DNA of 40,018 bases from Myxococcales bacterium. Lineage in GTDB: Bacteria > Myxococcota_A > Bradymonadia > REDH01. Position numbers and translations under genes: made by a program. The number at the start of each line of letters is the position of its first letter. Within the stretch, counting starts at the first letter, position 1. The stretch is taken from contig CANMDT010000016.1 in NCBI GenBank assembly GCA_947496715.1, positions 1 through 40,018 of the forward strand, read 5' to 3'. Below the pieces are notes generated by a model. It did not search any database and was not told the DNA's origin. It worked only from the letters and a program-made list of their open reading frames with translations. Positions 1 to 7,754 of the stretch are shown one piece after another.

Positions 1-38
1 CGCTCCCGCCCAGGCCTCTCCCGCCCGAGCGGCGAACC

Positions 39-656
39 TCAGCCCGGCCAGTTTCCGTCGAGCCGCAGATGCTCCCAGATCACCTGCGACAGATACTCTA
101 CCGCCTCCAGGTGGCGCATCGCATCGGCCACCCGTGCACCCCACGCATAGACGCCGTGTCCCGCGACAAGCACTGCCCCCACATCGGGGCGTGAAGCGTC
201 GAGCACCGCCTGCGCCAGCGTCGGGATGTCGCCGTGGTTGGGCACGATCGGGAGCGTCAGCACATCGCCCTCGCCCCAGAAGCCCATCGCCTTGATGAGC
301 TCCCAGCCCGTCACGGTTACCTTGCCCTCGTTGACGAACCGTTGCGCCACCATCGTAGCAAAGAGCGGGTGGCCATGCAGGATCGCTCCGGGCGCGTAGC
401 GAGCATAGAGCAGGTCATGCACCGCCGTCTCGGCCGAGGACTTCGCAGCCCGCGCGTCGAGGCGCCGGAGCCCCACCTCAAAGAGGAGAAAGTCCTCCGT
501 CGTCAGTTCGCTCTTGGAGCCGCCCGACGCGCTGATGAGATAGCGGGTCGGCGTCCCTTCACGGCGCACCGAAAGGTTGCCCGAGGTCGCCGGAACCCAG
601 TTCCGCGCGCCCATCTTGCGACCTGCCTCGACCAGCAACGAGACCTCTTCTTCCAT
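39..656 (-). CDS. mtnB: Methylthioribulose-1-phosphate dehydratase (MtnB), class II aldolase fold
   Basis: The product is a 205-aa cytoplasmic class II aldolase/adducin-fold protein. MtnB dehydrates 5-methylthioribulose-1-phosphate in the methionine salvage pathway, using a zinc ion. Visible signatures are WVPATSGNLSVR near residue 20 (phosphate-binding loop), the SSAETAVHDLLYARY segment, HGHP near residue 94 (two zinc His), IPIVPNHGDIPTLA-type sequence in the middle (here LPIVPNHGDIPTLA), and AGHGVYAWG near residue 168 (third zinc His). Family length is about 200-215 aa, so it is complete. The ATG is preceded by an AGGAG-like sequence on the minus strand. It is divergent from a class I aminotransferase, and the last step of salvage is a transamination, which supports the assignment. 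A generic fuculose- or ribulose-phosphate aldolase is the alternative; the NHGDIP and AGHGVYAWG segments favour MtnB. Confidence 0.82.
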   Translation of the reverse strand: MEEEVSLLVEAGRKMGARNWVPATSGNLSVRREGTPTRYLISASGGSKSELTTEDFLLFEVGLRRLDARAAKSSAETAVHDLLYARYAPGAILHGHPLFATMVAQRFVNEGKVTVTGWELIKAMGFWGEGDVLTLPIVPNHGDIPTLAQAVLDASRPDVGAVLVAGHGVYAWGARVADAMRHLEAVEYLSQVIWEHLRLDGNWPG

Positions 657-797
657 CGTGCACTCCGGCTCCTGCGTCGCGGAAAAAGCCGCGCGCGCAT
701 CTTCGCAAATGGCGTGGGGCTAGCCGCTCCGCACGGCGAATGCTAGCAGCGGCCTCCACCGCGAACTCCAAGACGCACGCCAACACGCAGGATGACC

Positions 798-1964
798 ATG
801 AACCGCCACCACATTGCAGCCCGTGTTGCAGGCCTCACCCAGTCCGAGATCCGCGCAATGACGCGCGCCTGCAACGCCGTCGGCGGTATCAACATGGGCC
901 AGGGCGTCTGCGACGTCCCCGCTGAGCTCCTCATCAAAGAGGCAGCCAAGACCGCCATCGACAGCGACATCTCGCTCTACACCCGCTTCGACGGCGAAGA
1001 GCGGCTGCGCCGAGCCCTCGCCCACAAGTTCACCAACTACAACAAGGTGAACTACAACTTCGAGAACGAGATCTGCGTCACGCTCGGCGCCTCCGGCGCC
1101 TTCGCCTGTGCCCTCACCGCACTGCTCAACGCCGGCGACGAGATCCTCATGTTCGAGCCCTTCTACGGCTACCATTGGAACACGGCCTACATCGCCGGCC
1201 TCAACCCCGTGCCGATCCCGCTCGCACCCCCCGACTTCGCCTTCGATGTCGAGCTCATCCGCTCCCGCATCACCCCCAAGACGCGCGCCATCCTCGTCAA
1301 CACACCCGGCAATCCGAGCGGCAAGGTCTTCTCGCGCGCCGAGCTCGAGACCATCGCCGCCATCTGCATCGAGTTCGACCTGCTCTGCCTCACCGACGAG
1401 GTCTACGAGTATCTCACCTTCGACACCGAGCATGTCAGCATGGCCTCCCTCCCCGGCATGCGCGAGCGCACCGTCACGATGGGCAGCTACAGCAAGACCT
1501 TCAGCATCACCGGCTGGCGCATCGGTTACGCCGCCGCCTCGGAGCCCCTCGCCCGCGCCATCGGCATGGTCAACGACCTCTACTACAACTGCGCGCCCGC
1601 TCCGCTGCAGCGCGCAGTCGCCGTCGGCATCGAGACCTACGGCCCCGAGTTCTACACCGACCTCGCCAAGACCTACCGCAAGAAGCGGGACATCTTCTGC
1701 GAACTCCTCACCGAAATCGGCCTCGATCCCATCGTCCCCAAGGGCGCCTACTACGTGCTCGCCGACAACCGCCGGCTCGGCGCCGCCAACGCCAAGGATG
1801 CCGCCATGAAGCTGCTCCACGAGAGCGGTGTGGCCGCCATCGCAGGCTCCGCCTTCTACACCGGCGAGACCGGCGAAGGGCTCCTCCGCTTCTGCGTCGC
1901 CAAGAGCGACGAAGACCTTGCTCGCGCCTGCGACCAGCTCCGCAACTGGGGCAACAAGCACTAG
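798..1964 (+). CDS. PLP-dependent class I/II aminotransferase
   Basis: This 388-aa fold-type I aminotransferase transfers an amino group between an amino acid and a 2-oxo acid in the cytoplasm. With the chosen start, the PLP-binding Lys is K233 in SYSKTFSITGWRIGY. N172 (NTPGNPSGK), D200 and Y203 (TDEVYEYL), R241 and the substrate carboxylate-binding R364 (LLRFCVAKS) are all present, so it should be active. An ATG lies at 792 and another at 798; AGGA at 789-792 has ideal spacing only for 798. It is divergent from mtnB with a gap of about 140 bases. Methionine salvage ends in transamination of 4-methylthio-2-oxobutyrate, so this may be that enzyme, but this is inference from position. Aspartate, aromatic or kynurenine aminotransferase activity cannot be excluded. 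Confidence 0.85.
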   Translation: MNRHHIAARVAGLTQSEIRAMTRACNAVGGINMGQGVCDVPAELLIKEAAKTAIDSDISLYTRFDGEERLRRALAHKFTNYNKVNYNFENEICVTLGASGAFACALTALLNAGDEILMFEPFYGYHWNTAYIAGLNPVPIPLAPPDFAFDVELIRSRITPKTRAILVNTPGNPSGKVFSRAELETIAAICIEFDLLCLTDEVYEYLTFDTEHVSMASLPGMRERTVTMGSYSKTFSITGWRIGYAAASEPLARAIGMVNDLYYNCAPAPLQRAVAVGIETYGPEFYTDLAKTYRKKRDIFCELLTEIGLDPIVPKGAYYVLADNRRLGAANAKDAAMKLLHESGVAAIAGSAFYTGETGEGLLRFCVAKSDEDLARACDQLRNWGNKH

Positions 1965-1989
1965 CGCGGAGTGGCCAGCTCAGAGCGAA

Positions 1990-3018
1990 TCAGGTCGGCC
2001 ACTCCATCACGAGCTTGCCCACGGTAGCACCCCGCTCCAGGTCGGCGTGTGCCGCAGGGAGCTCCGAGGCGGGACGGCGGCTCAGTTCGAGCTTCACCGT
2101 GCCGTCGGCCACCAGAGCGGCAGCCCGCTCCGTGACGGCACGCATCGCGGCCGGACGCGCATCCGCCACGCGGAGCATGTTCACCCCGATGAGGCCCCGC
2201 GAGCTGGAGAGAAAGACCAGCGGGTGAAAGAGCCCGAACTCGAGCGCCCGGAGCGGAGCGAGCAGCCGCGACCAGCCGCCGGCAGCCATGGTTGCCACGC
2301 CGAAGCAGACCATGCGGCCGCCGTGCGCCAGCAGGCCCCAGGTGCGGCGCGCCTCCGCGCCACCAAGCGAGTCGAAGATCAGGTCGTAGCCGCCCGGCGC
2401 CGCAGCACGGAGCCTCTCCAGGTCGCCGCCCGTGCCGTTCGTCACAATCGGGATGGCACCGAGCGCCCGGAGCCGGTCACACTTGGCGGCGCCGCGGGTG
2501 GTGGCGATCACGGTTGCCCCCTTGGCCACCGCCATCTGCGTGAGCCAGAGCCCCACGCCGCCAGCCGCAGCGCGAATCAGGACCGTGTCGCCCGCATGAA
2601 GGGTCGCCACCCACTCCGCGCACCAGACCGCCGTGGCGCCCTGCACGGGGATCGCTGCAGCCTGAGCGAAGTCGAGCCCTTCGGGCAGCGCAACCAGCCC
2701 CTCGGCGAGCGTCACCACACTGCGGCCGTACCCCCCAAAACGGGTGAGTGCCATGACCCTGTCGCCCACCTTCCAACCCTCGACCCCCGGGCCCACGGCG
2801 GAGATGAGGCCGGCCACCTCGTAACCAAGCGTTGCCGGGTTGGGAGGCGCGTCGGGGTAGACGCCAAGCCGCGCCATCACATCGGCAAAGTTGAGCCCAA
2901 AGGCGGCAGCGTCGACCACAACCTCTCCGGCGCCGGGTGCGCGGAGCTCCACAGACCGGTGCTCAAACGAACTCTCGGCCGCTCCGTTGCGAACCAACAC
3001 CCACGCCTCGGTCTTCAT
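1990..3018 (-). CDS. NAD(P)H:quinone oxidoreductase-like medium-chain reductase (MDR family)
   Basis: The 342-aa product belongs to the zinc-free quinone oxidoreductase/VAT1-like branch of the medium-chain dehydrogenase superfamily, which reduces quinones or enoyl compounds with NAD(P)H. The GroES-like N-terminal domain carries GLNFADVMARLGVYP (about residues 41-55) and GYEVAGLISAVGPGV. The Rossmann domain follows, with nucleotide-binding AAAGGVGLWLTQ near residues 150-161. Structural zinc Cys residues of alcohol dehydrogenases are absent. The frame is open 21 codons further upstream, but the ATG at 3018 is preceded by GGAGG with a 6-base spacer and starts the usual beta-strand (KTEAWVLV), so I chose it. 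It is divergent from the acyl-CoA dehydrogenase gene, 92 bases away, and the two may share a control region. The substrate is unknown. Confidence 0.85.
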   Translation of the reverse strand: MKTEAWVLVRNGAAESSFEHRSVELRAPGAGEVVVDAAAFGLNFADVMARLGVYPDAPPNPATLGYEVAGLISAVGPGVEGWKVGDRVMALTRFGGYGRSVVTLAEGLVALPEGLDFAQAAAIPVQGATAVWCAEWVATLHAGDTVLIRAAAGGVGLWLTQMAVAKGATVIATTRGAAKCDRLRALGAIPIVTNGTGGDLERLRAAAPGGYDLIFDSLGGAEARRTWGLLAHGGRMVCFGVATMAAGGWSRLLAPLRALEFGLFHPLVFLSSSRGLIGVNMLRVADARPAAMRAVTERAAALVADGTVKLELSRRPASELPAAHADLERGATVGKLVMEWPT

Positions 3019-3110
3019 CTTCTGCCTCCGCACTGCCGCTTCGCACTTGTCGGTCCTAACGGTGCGCGGTAGACCCGCCAAGACCCATCGTCCGAAGGAG
3101 CAGAAGCGCC

Positions 3111-4250
3111 ATGTACCAGTTCGAACTCACCGAAGAGCAGACAGCCATCCGCGACACCGCCCGCGCCTTCGCCCGCGATGTCATCATCCCTGTCGCCGGT
3201 GAACTCGACGAGCACGGCACCTTTCCCCGCGACATCTGCGCCAAGGCCTTCGACCTCGGCCTCATGAATGTGGAGGTCCCCGAGGAGTACGGCGGACTCG
3301 GACTCGGCGCCTTCGAGCACGCCATCATCTGCGAGGAGCTCTCCTACGGCTGCGTCGGAGTCGCCACCACCATCTCCGCCAACAACCTCGCTGCGACCCC
3401 CATCTTCCTCGCCGGCAACCACGAGCAGAAGAAGCAGTACCTCGGCGGCCTCACGGGCGCCCTCTCCTTCGCCTCCTACGCTACCAGCGAGCCCGACGCC
3501 GGCTCCGACGTCGCAGGCCTCCGCTGCCGCTACGAGCGCAAGGGCGATACCTTTGTCCTCAACGGCTCCAAGCAGTGGATCACCAACGGCGGCCACGCAG
3601 ACTTCATTGTCATCTTTGCCACCCGCGACGCTGCCACCCGACACAAGGGGATCTCGGCCTTCATCATCCCCAAGGGCACGCCCGGCCTCTCCATCGGCAA
3701 GAAGGAGAACAAGATGGGGCAGCGCTGCTCCAACACCACCGCCATCCACCTCGAGGATTGCGCCATCCCCGCCGCCAACCTGCTCGGCGCAGAGGGCGAT
3801 GGCTTCAAGTTGGCCATGGCCACCTTCGACCGCACCCGCCCCGACATCGCCGCCTTCGGCCTCGGCATCATGCGCCGCTCCATCGACGAGTCGGTTAAGT
3901 ATGCCAAGGAGCGCAAGACCTTCGGCGTGCCCATCGCGCAGCACCAGGCGATCCAGTTCATCATCGCCGACATGGCCATCGCCTACGAGGCCGGTCACCT
4001 GCTCACCTACAAGGCCGCCACGCTCCTCGACCGAGACCAGCCCAGCGCCATGCTCAGCGCCTACGCCAAGTGCTTCTGCGCCGACAACGCCATGCGGGTC
4101 GCTACCGACGCCGTCCAGGTCTTCGGCGGCAACGGCTATGTGAAGGAGTATCCTGTCGAGAAGCTCATGCGCGACGCGAAGCTCCTCCAGATTTACGAGG
4201 GCACCTCGCAAGTCCAGCGCATGGTCATCGCCAAGCGCCTCCTCGCCTGA
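3111..4250 (+). CDS. Acyl-CoA dehydrogenase (short/medium-chain type)
   Basis: This 379-aa flavoenzyme introduces the alpha,beta double bond into acyl-CoA thioesters and passes electrons to electron-transfer flavoprotein. Length and layout (helical N-domain, beta middle domain, helical C-domain) match the homotetrameric family. FAD-contact segments YATSEPDAGSDVAGL (about 124-138) and QWITNGG (about 156-162) are visible. The catalytic base is E363 in YEGTSQVQRMVIAKRLL, the short/medium-chain position. The ATG has an AAGGAG-type ribosome site about 10 bases upstream. No ETF or thiolase genes are adjacent, so the pathway (fatty acid or branched amino acid degradation) cannot be fixed. Butyryl-CoA-type activity is the simplest guess. 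Confidence 0.92.
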   Translation: MYQFELTEEQTAIRDTARAFARDVIIPVAGELDEHGTFPRDICAKAFDLGLMNVEVPEEYGGLGLGAFEHAIICEELSYGCVGVATTISANNLAATPIFLAGNHEQKKQYLGGLTGALSFASYATSEPDAGSDVAGLRCRYERKGDTFVLNGSKQWITNGGHADFIVIFATRDAATRHKGISAFIIPKGTPGLSIGKKENKMGQRCSNTTAIHLEDCAIPAANLLGAEGDGFKLAMATFDRTRPDIAAFGLGIMRRSIDESVKYAKERKTFGVPIAQHQAIQFIIADMAIAYEAGHLLTYKAATLLDRDQPSAMLSAYAKCFCADNAMRVATDAVQVFGGNGYVKEYPVEKLMRDAKLLQIYEGTSQVQRMVIAKRLLA

Positions 4251-4261
4251 ACCCCCGCTCG

Positions 4262-4292
4262 CGCTAGGAAGCAGGCCCGCAACCTGCTAGCG
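4262..4292 (+). terminator. Possible hairpin after the acyl-CoA dehydrogenase gene
   Basis: AGCAGG at 4270-4275 pairs with CCTGCT at 4283-4288 across a 7-base loop, and flanking CGCT (4262-4265) pairs with AGCG (4289-4292) if a 4-base bulge is allowed. It lies in the 94-base gap between the acyl-CoA dehydrogenase stop and the next gene. There is no T run after it, so it is at best a weak or Rho-assisted terminator. No other feature is visible in this gap. Confidence 0.3.
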
Positions 4293-4344
4293 ACCCTCCC
4301 TGCCGGCCTATGGGCCACCTCCACACCTCCTCCGCAACGACCGC

Positions 4345-7035
4345 ATGGCTCTGGATTTCAAGGCACCCAAGACTTGGAACGCGATCGCGAAGGTAGGCCT
4401 CGTGCTCTTCCTGCTCGCGGGCGGTTCGTTACTCTACCCCGTGCTGCTCTGCGCGCTCGGGGCTGCCACGGGCGGCGGGCCGGATTCGGGCTTTGGCGCC
4501 TGCGCCGTCCAGCAGCCCATGCTCCAATCACCGGGCTTCGCAGCGGCAGTCTCCGTCATCGGCATCGCGGTCTTCGTGCTATCCACCTACCGCGCCCGCA
4601 ACATTGGTCGGTTTGTTCCGCCCAAGCCTGGCGCGACCAAGGCCATGCCGATCATCCCTGGTTCCCCCAAGTTCACCACGGCCAACCCTGCCTTCGCTGC
4701 GCAGTCGCACGCCGGCCACGCCACGCTGGCCAACCCCGCCACCGGCACGGGATCTGCGCCCAAGATCGTCCGTCCCCACGCAACGGGCGGCGCCCACCGC
4801 GCCGAGCGCGACCCCGCAGACCGCTGGGCGACGGGCTCCAAGCAGTCCACCACCTTCAGCGACAACCCCTTCGCTGAAGACGGAAGCAACCCCTTTGGTG
4901 ACGATGGCAGCAATCCGTTCGGCGACACCGATACGGGCGGCATCTCCTCAGCCAACCCCTTTGCCGACCAGCAGTTTGGCGGCCCAACCCCCGCCTCGAC
5001 CGGCGCGACCTCCGCGCCCGATAGCTTCCAATCCTTCGCGGATGACCCCTTCGGCATCGAAAAGCCTGCGGGCGTGGGGCTTGGCTTCGGAGACCCGTTC
5101 GGCGTGAACGACGGCATGAGCGGTGCCGATTCGCTCGACGCCGAGCTCGGCCTGTCAGGCGGCACGGAGATGGCGACGCCACTTGCACCGCCGTCGCAGA
5201 TTGCGACGCTCTTCGCGCCTCCAACAACGGCCGCGATTATAAGCCCTCCCCTGCCGAGCCGCGAAGACAAAGACAAACTCGACTTCAACCTCGACCTTGG
5301 CCTCAACGACCCTAAACTTCGGACCACAGCCGCACATGCGGTGGTCGAAACGCCCGTGGTTACATCACCAGCTACGTCGCGCCTGCCGGCTCCCAGCGCC
5401 CCGCCTCGCCCGTCCGCGCGCCCCGTCTATGCGGAGCCCGAACTCCAGGGCGTTCGGCTCGCGCCAAACTTGGCCTTCGGAGAGGAGATCGCCTTCGAAG
5501 TGCGAGGAAAGCACCTCATGCAGGAGGCCAAGAGCGAGGCCACGGTCCAGCTGGCCTACATCGACCCTACCCGCGGTGTGACGCCCCTCTGGAGCCCGCC
5601 CCGCCCGCTCCACGAGTTTGCCGGCGCGCGTGAACTTGAGCGGTCGCCGAGGGCCGTGCTGCGCGTGGCCTGGGAGTCTGTTGCGGCAACCATCGTCTCG
5701 CTTGCCTCGGCGCCCGGCGCAGGCCCAGGCCGCATCCGGCTGCTGGTTGCGACCAACCGGTCCGAGGAGATCTCGGCCGCCCCCATTTCGGACAGCCTCG
5801 CCATCGACCTCGCCATCCGCGGCGGCGCCCTCTTTCGGCCCACGACCGCCTCGCTCCGCGCGCCCGATGGTACCGTGTACGGCATCGGCATTGCGCCCGA
5901 AGCAGGCACCGCAAGCATTCGCATCCCAGACCTTGGAACGGGCAGTTTCGAACTCGAACTGCACGACGGCTCTCTGCTGGCGTTGCCCGGTCAACAGCCC
6001 TCCAAAACCGTCCAGATCTCCACACGCGGCGCGACGGCCGGCTCACTGGATGGCGTAGCGCGCATTACGGTGATCCAGCCCTTCCTCCTGCATGTGCAGG
6101 CGGGCAGCGTCGCCGGCGATGGCTCAGCGGAGCGTCCCTTCGGCTCCATTGCCGAGGCAGTATCGAGACTGCAGGCCGACCGCGCTGCGCCCGACCCTGC
6201 GGTGCGCGAGAGGGCGCAACTCGGCGAGATCCGCGTCGCCCCGGCCCAGGGGCTGCCCGAGGAGCGGCCGCAACAGGCGGCCAGTTCGGGCAACACGCCC
6301 TGGTTCAACTGGTGGCGCAGCCACACCCCCAACACCCAGGTCGCCTGGTTCGACGGCGACGCCGCCACCGCGCGCGCTTCGCACCAGTTCTACCTCGAGG
6401 GCGCCCTGCACGAAGATGTGGTCATCGAGGGGATGACCCACCTCCGCATCGTGAACGCAGCCTACGCTGAGCTGCGGGAACTCGCGGCGGTCAATGCCGG
6501 CGAGGCGGCCCGCATTGACGAAGAGTATGCCCTGCTCCCCTTCGCCGTGCTTGCCCGTCCGCGCGAGCCACTCACCCGCTCCTACCGGCTTGAGATTCGC
6601 GGATGCCGCGATGTCCTCGTCGAGGGCCTCTTCCTGTTCGGCAACGAGTCGCAGAGCGGAGCACTGATCACAGGCTGTGCCTCGGTGACGCTCAAGCGCT
6701 GCATCTTCGCCTTCTTCGCTTCGGGCCCCACCAAGATCGCCGGCACCTTCGCCGTCGGCCGCGGACTGATGATCGACAAGTCGGGGCTGACCGGCCCCGC
6801 CGATGGCATCCGCCTCGACCAGTGCGAGTTCGGCTGGAACACGGCGGTCCGCAAGAGCGTGCAGGTGCGCGCCGCGGCGCTTGCCGTCTACGGCTCCGCC
6901 GTCTCACTCTCCCGCTGCTACGCCCACCACAACCGGGCCGACCTCGAGCCCGCCGACATCATGGCAGACGCCCCCTCGACGCTCTCGGGCGACGCCAACA
7001 ATCACCGCGAAGCGAACTCCACCTTCAAGGCTTAG
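4345..7035 (+). CDS. Large membrane-anchored protein with NPF/DPF repeats and C-terminal beta-helix
   Basis: I do not recognise a named family for the whole 896-aa protein. Two hydrophobic segments (about residues 17-42 and 64-83) anchor the N-terminus in the inner membrane. A low-complexity linker follows with six NPF/DPF motifs (F at 176, 184, 192, 206, 236 and 252) set in Gly/Asp/Ser sequence. A further Pro/Ala-rich stretch leads to a folded part from about residue 370. Around residues 586-612 a GSVAGDGSAERPFGSIAEAV motif matches the entry strand of DUF1565/parallel beta-helix proteins. Residues about 750-880 contain regularly spaced short strands typical of beta-helix rungs (for example GCASVTLKRCIFAFF). 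No catalytic residues are obvious. No good ribosome-binding site precedes the ATG, so the start is tentative. Its end overlaps the convergent lipoprotein gene by 11 bases. Confidence 0.8.
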   Translation: MALDFKAPKTWNAIAKVGLVLFLLAGGSLLYPVLLCALGAATGGGPDSGFGACAVQQPMLQSPGFAAAVSVIGIAVFVLSTYRARNIGRFVPPKPGATKAMPIIPGSPKFTTANPAFAAQSHAGHATLANPATGTGSAPKIVRPHATGGAHRAERDPADRWATGSKQSTTFSDNPFAEDGSNPFGDDGSNPFGDTDTGGISSANPFADQQFGGPTPASTGATSAPDSFQSFADDPFGIEKPAGVGLGFGDPFGVNDGMSGADSLDAELGLSGGTEMATPLAPPSQIATLFAPPTTAAIISPPLPSREDKDKLDFNLDLGLNDPKLRTTAAHAVVETPVVTSPATSRLPAPSAPPRPSARPVYAEPELQGVRLAPNLAFGEEIAFEVRGKHLMQEAKSEATVQLAYIDPTRGVTPLWSPPRPLHEFAGARELERSPRAVLRVAWESVAATIVSLASAPGAGPGRIRLLVATNRSEEISAAPISDSLAIDLAIRGGALFRPTTASLRAPDGTVYGIGIAPEAGTASIRIPDLGTGSFELELHDGSLLALPGQQPSKTVQISTRGATAGSLDGVARITVIQPFLLHVQAGSVAGDGSAERPFGSIAEAVSRLQADRAAPDPAVRERAQLGEIRVAPAQGLPEERPQQAASSGNTPWFNWWRSHTPNTQVAWFDGDAATARASHQFYLEGALHEDVVIEGMTHLRIVNAAYAELRELAAVNAGEAARIDEEYALLPFAVLARPREPLTRSYRLEIRGCRDVLVEGLFLFGNESQSGALITGCASVTLKRCIFAFFASGPTKIAGTFAVGRGLMIDKSGLTGPADGIRLDQCEFGWNTAVRKSVQVRAAALAVYGSAVSLSRCYAHHNRADLEPADIMADAPSTLSGDANNHREANSTFKA

Positions 7036-7750
7036 CCAGCGGACCGCCGAGCCCCCGAAGGCTCAGGCGATAGGGCAGCGGCGAAGATGCGTCAGATCGC
7101 GACCGTACGGTAACGGTCACATTGTTCGCGCCGCCGGGCACAACCACCGAGGTGCCCTCCCCGGCAAGCGATGCGGCCTGCGCGCGAAGGTTGGCGCCCT
7201 CGTTCACCCGCAGCTCCCACGCCACGCCTGGCACACCCGTGAGGCGTAGCTCCGTGCCGGCGCCACCCTGCGGGGAGACAAGGTAGGTATCGACGTCGGC
7301 GGGCCAACCGATGACGCCTGTGCAGCCCGCGCTCGAACAGCTCGAAGGCGCTCCAGCAAGGGCCTCGTCCTCTTCGGTTTCGAAGATGGGACGCAGCCGC
7401 AAGCGATACCAGAGCGTGGCAGCAGGGACATTGGCGGGAAGCGTAAGAGTGACCCCAAGCGGGCCGTGGGCGTGAAGGCCGAACAGCCCTTCGGTGGCAG
7501 CGTGAAGTCGTCCTGCAGCGAGCTCCCGGCCGTCGGCTACAAGGAGCCACGTTGTGTTTTCAACAGCGCCGCGGAGCTCCAGTTCACCGCGCTCGTCGGC
7601 CGCAACCGCTGGGAGCGAAATGGTGGTCGCTTCGCCGGGCTCCAATGACAGCGCTGTCCAGGAGCCTGCCAGATCGGGCTCCTGTAACGGCGCGGCGCAA
7701 CCCGCGAACGCAAGGATCGCAGACGAGCAGGCGATGCGGAGGGCCTGCAT
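7025..7750 (-). CDS. Putative lipoprotein of unknown function
   Basis: The 241-aa product starts with a short lipoprotein signal (MQALRIACSSAILAFAGC) with the acylated Cys at position 18. The remainder looks like a secreted beta-rich protein with no family I can name, and a CSSAGC Cys pair in its middle. Ala, Leu, Gly and Val dominate. The frame is open far upstream, but that extension overlaps the preceding gene in another frame and is compositionally unlike a protein. The ATG at 7750 lies 4 bases after the stop of the upstream gene (7755-9101), so the two are probably translationally coupled. It is convergent with the NPF-repeat protein gene, sharing 11 bases. Confidence 0.75.
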   Translation of the reverse strand: MQALRIACSSAILAFAGCAAPLQEPDLAGSWTALSLEPGEATTISLPAVAADERGELELRGAVENTTWLLVADGRELAAGRLHAATEGLFGLHAHGPLGVTLTLPANVPAATLWYRLRLRPIFETEEDEALAGAPSSCSSAGCTGVIGWPADVDTYLVSPQGGAGTELRLTGVPGVAWELRVNEGANLRAQAASLAGEGTSVVVPGGANNVTVTVRSRSDASSPLPYRLSLRGLGGPLAKP

Positions 7751-7754
7751 CCGC

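Noticed and set aside
720-1961. 413-residue leftward frame opposite the aminotransferase
   Set aside because: It has Gly/Ala/Val/Asp-rich shadow composition and no recognisable motif; the aminotransferase has all catalytic residues.
3015-4211. 398-residue leftward frame opposite the acyl-CoA dehydrogenase
   Set aside because: An antisense shadow with no ribosome site, covering a clear conserved gene.
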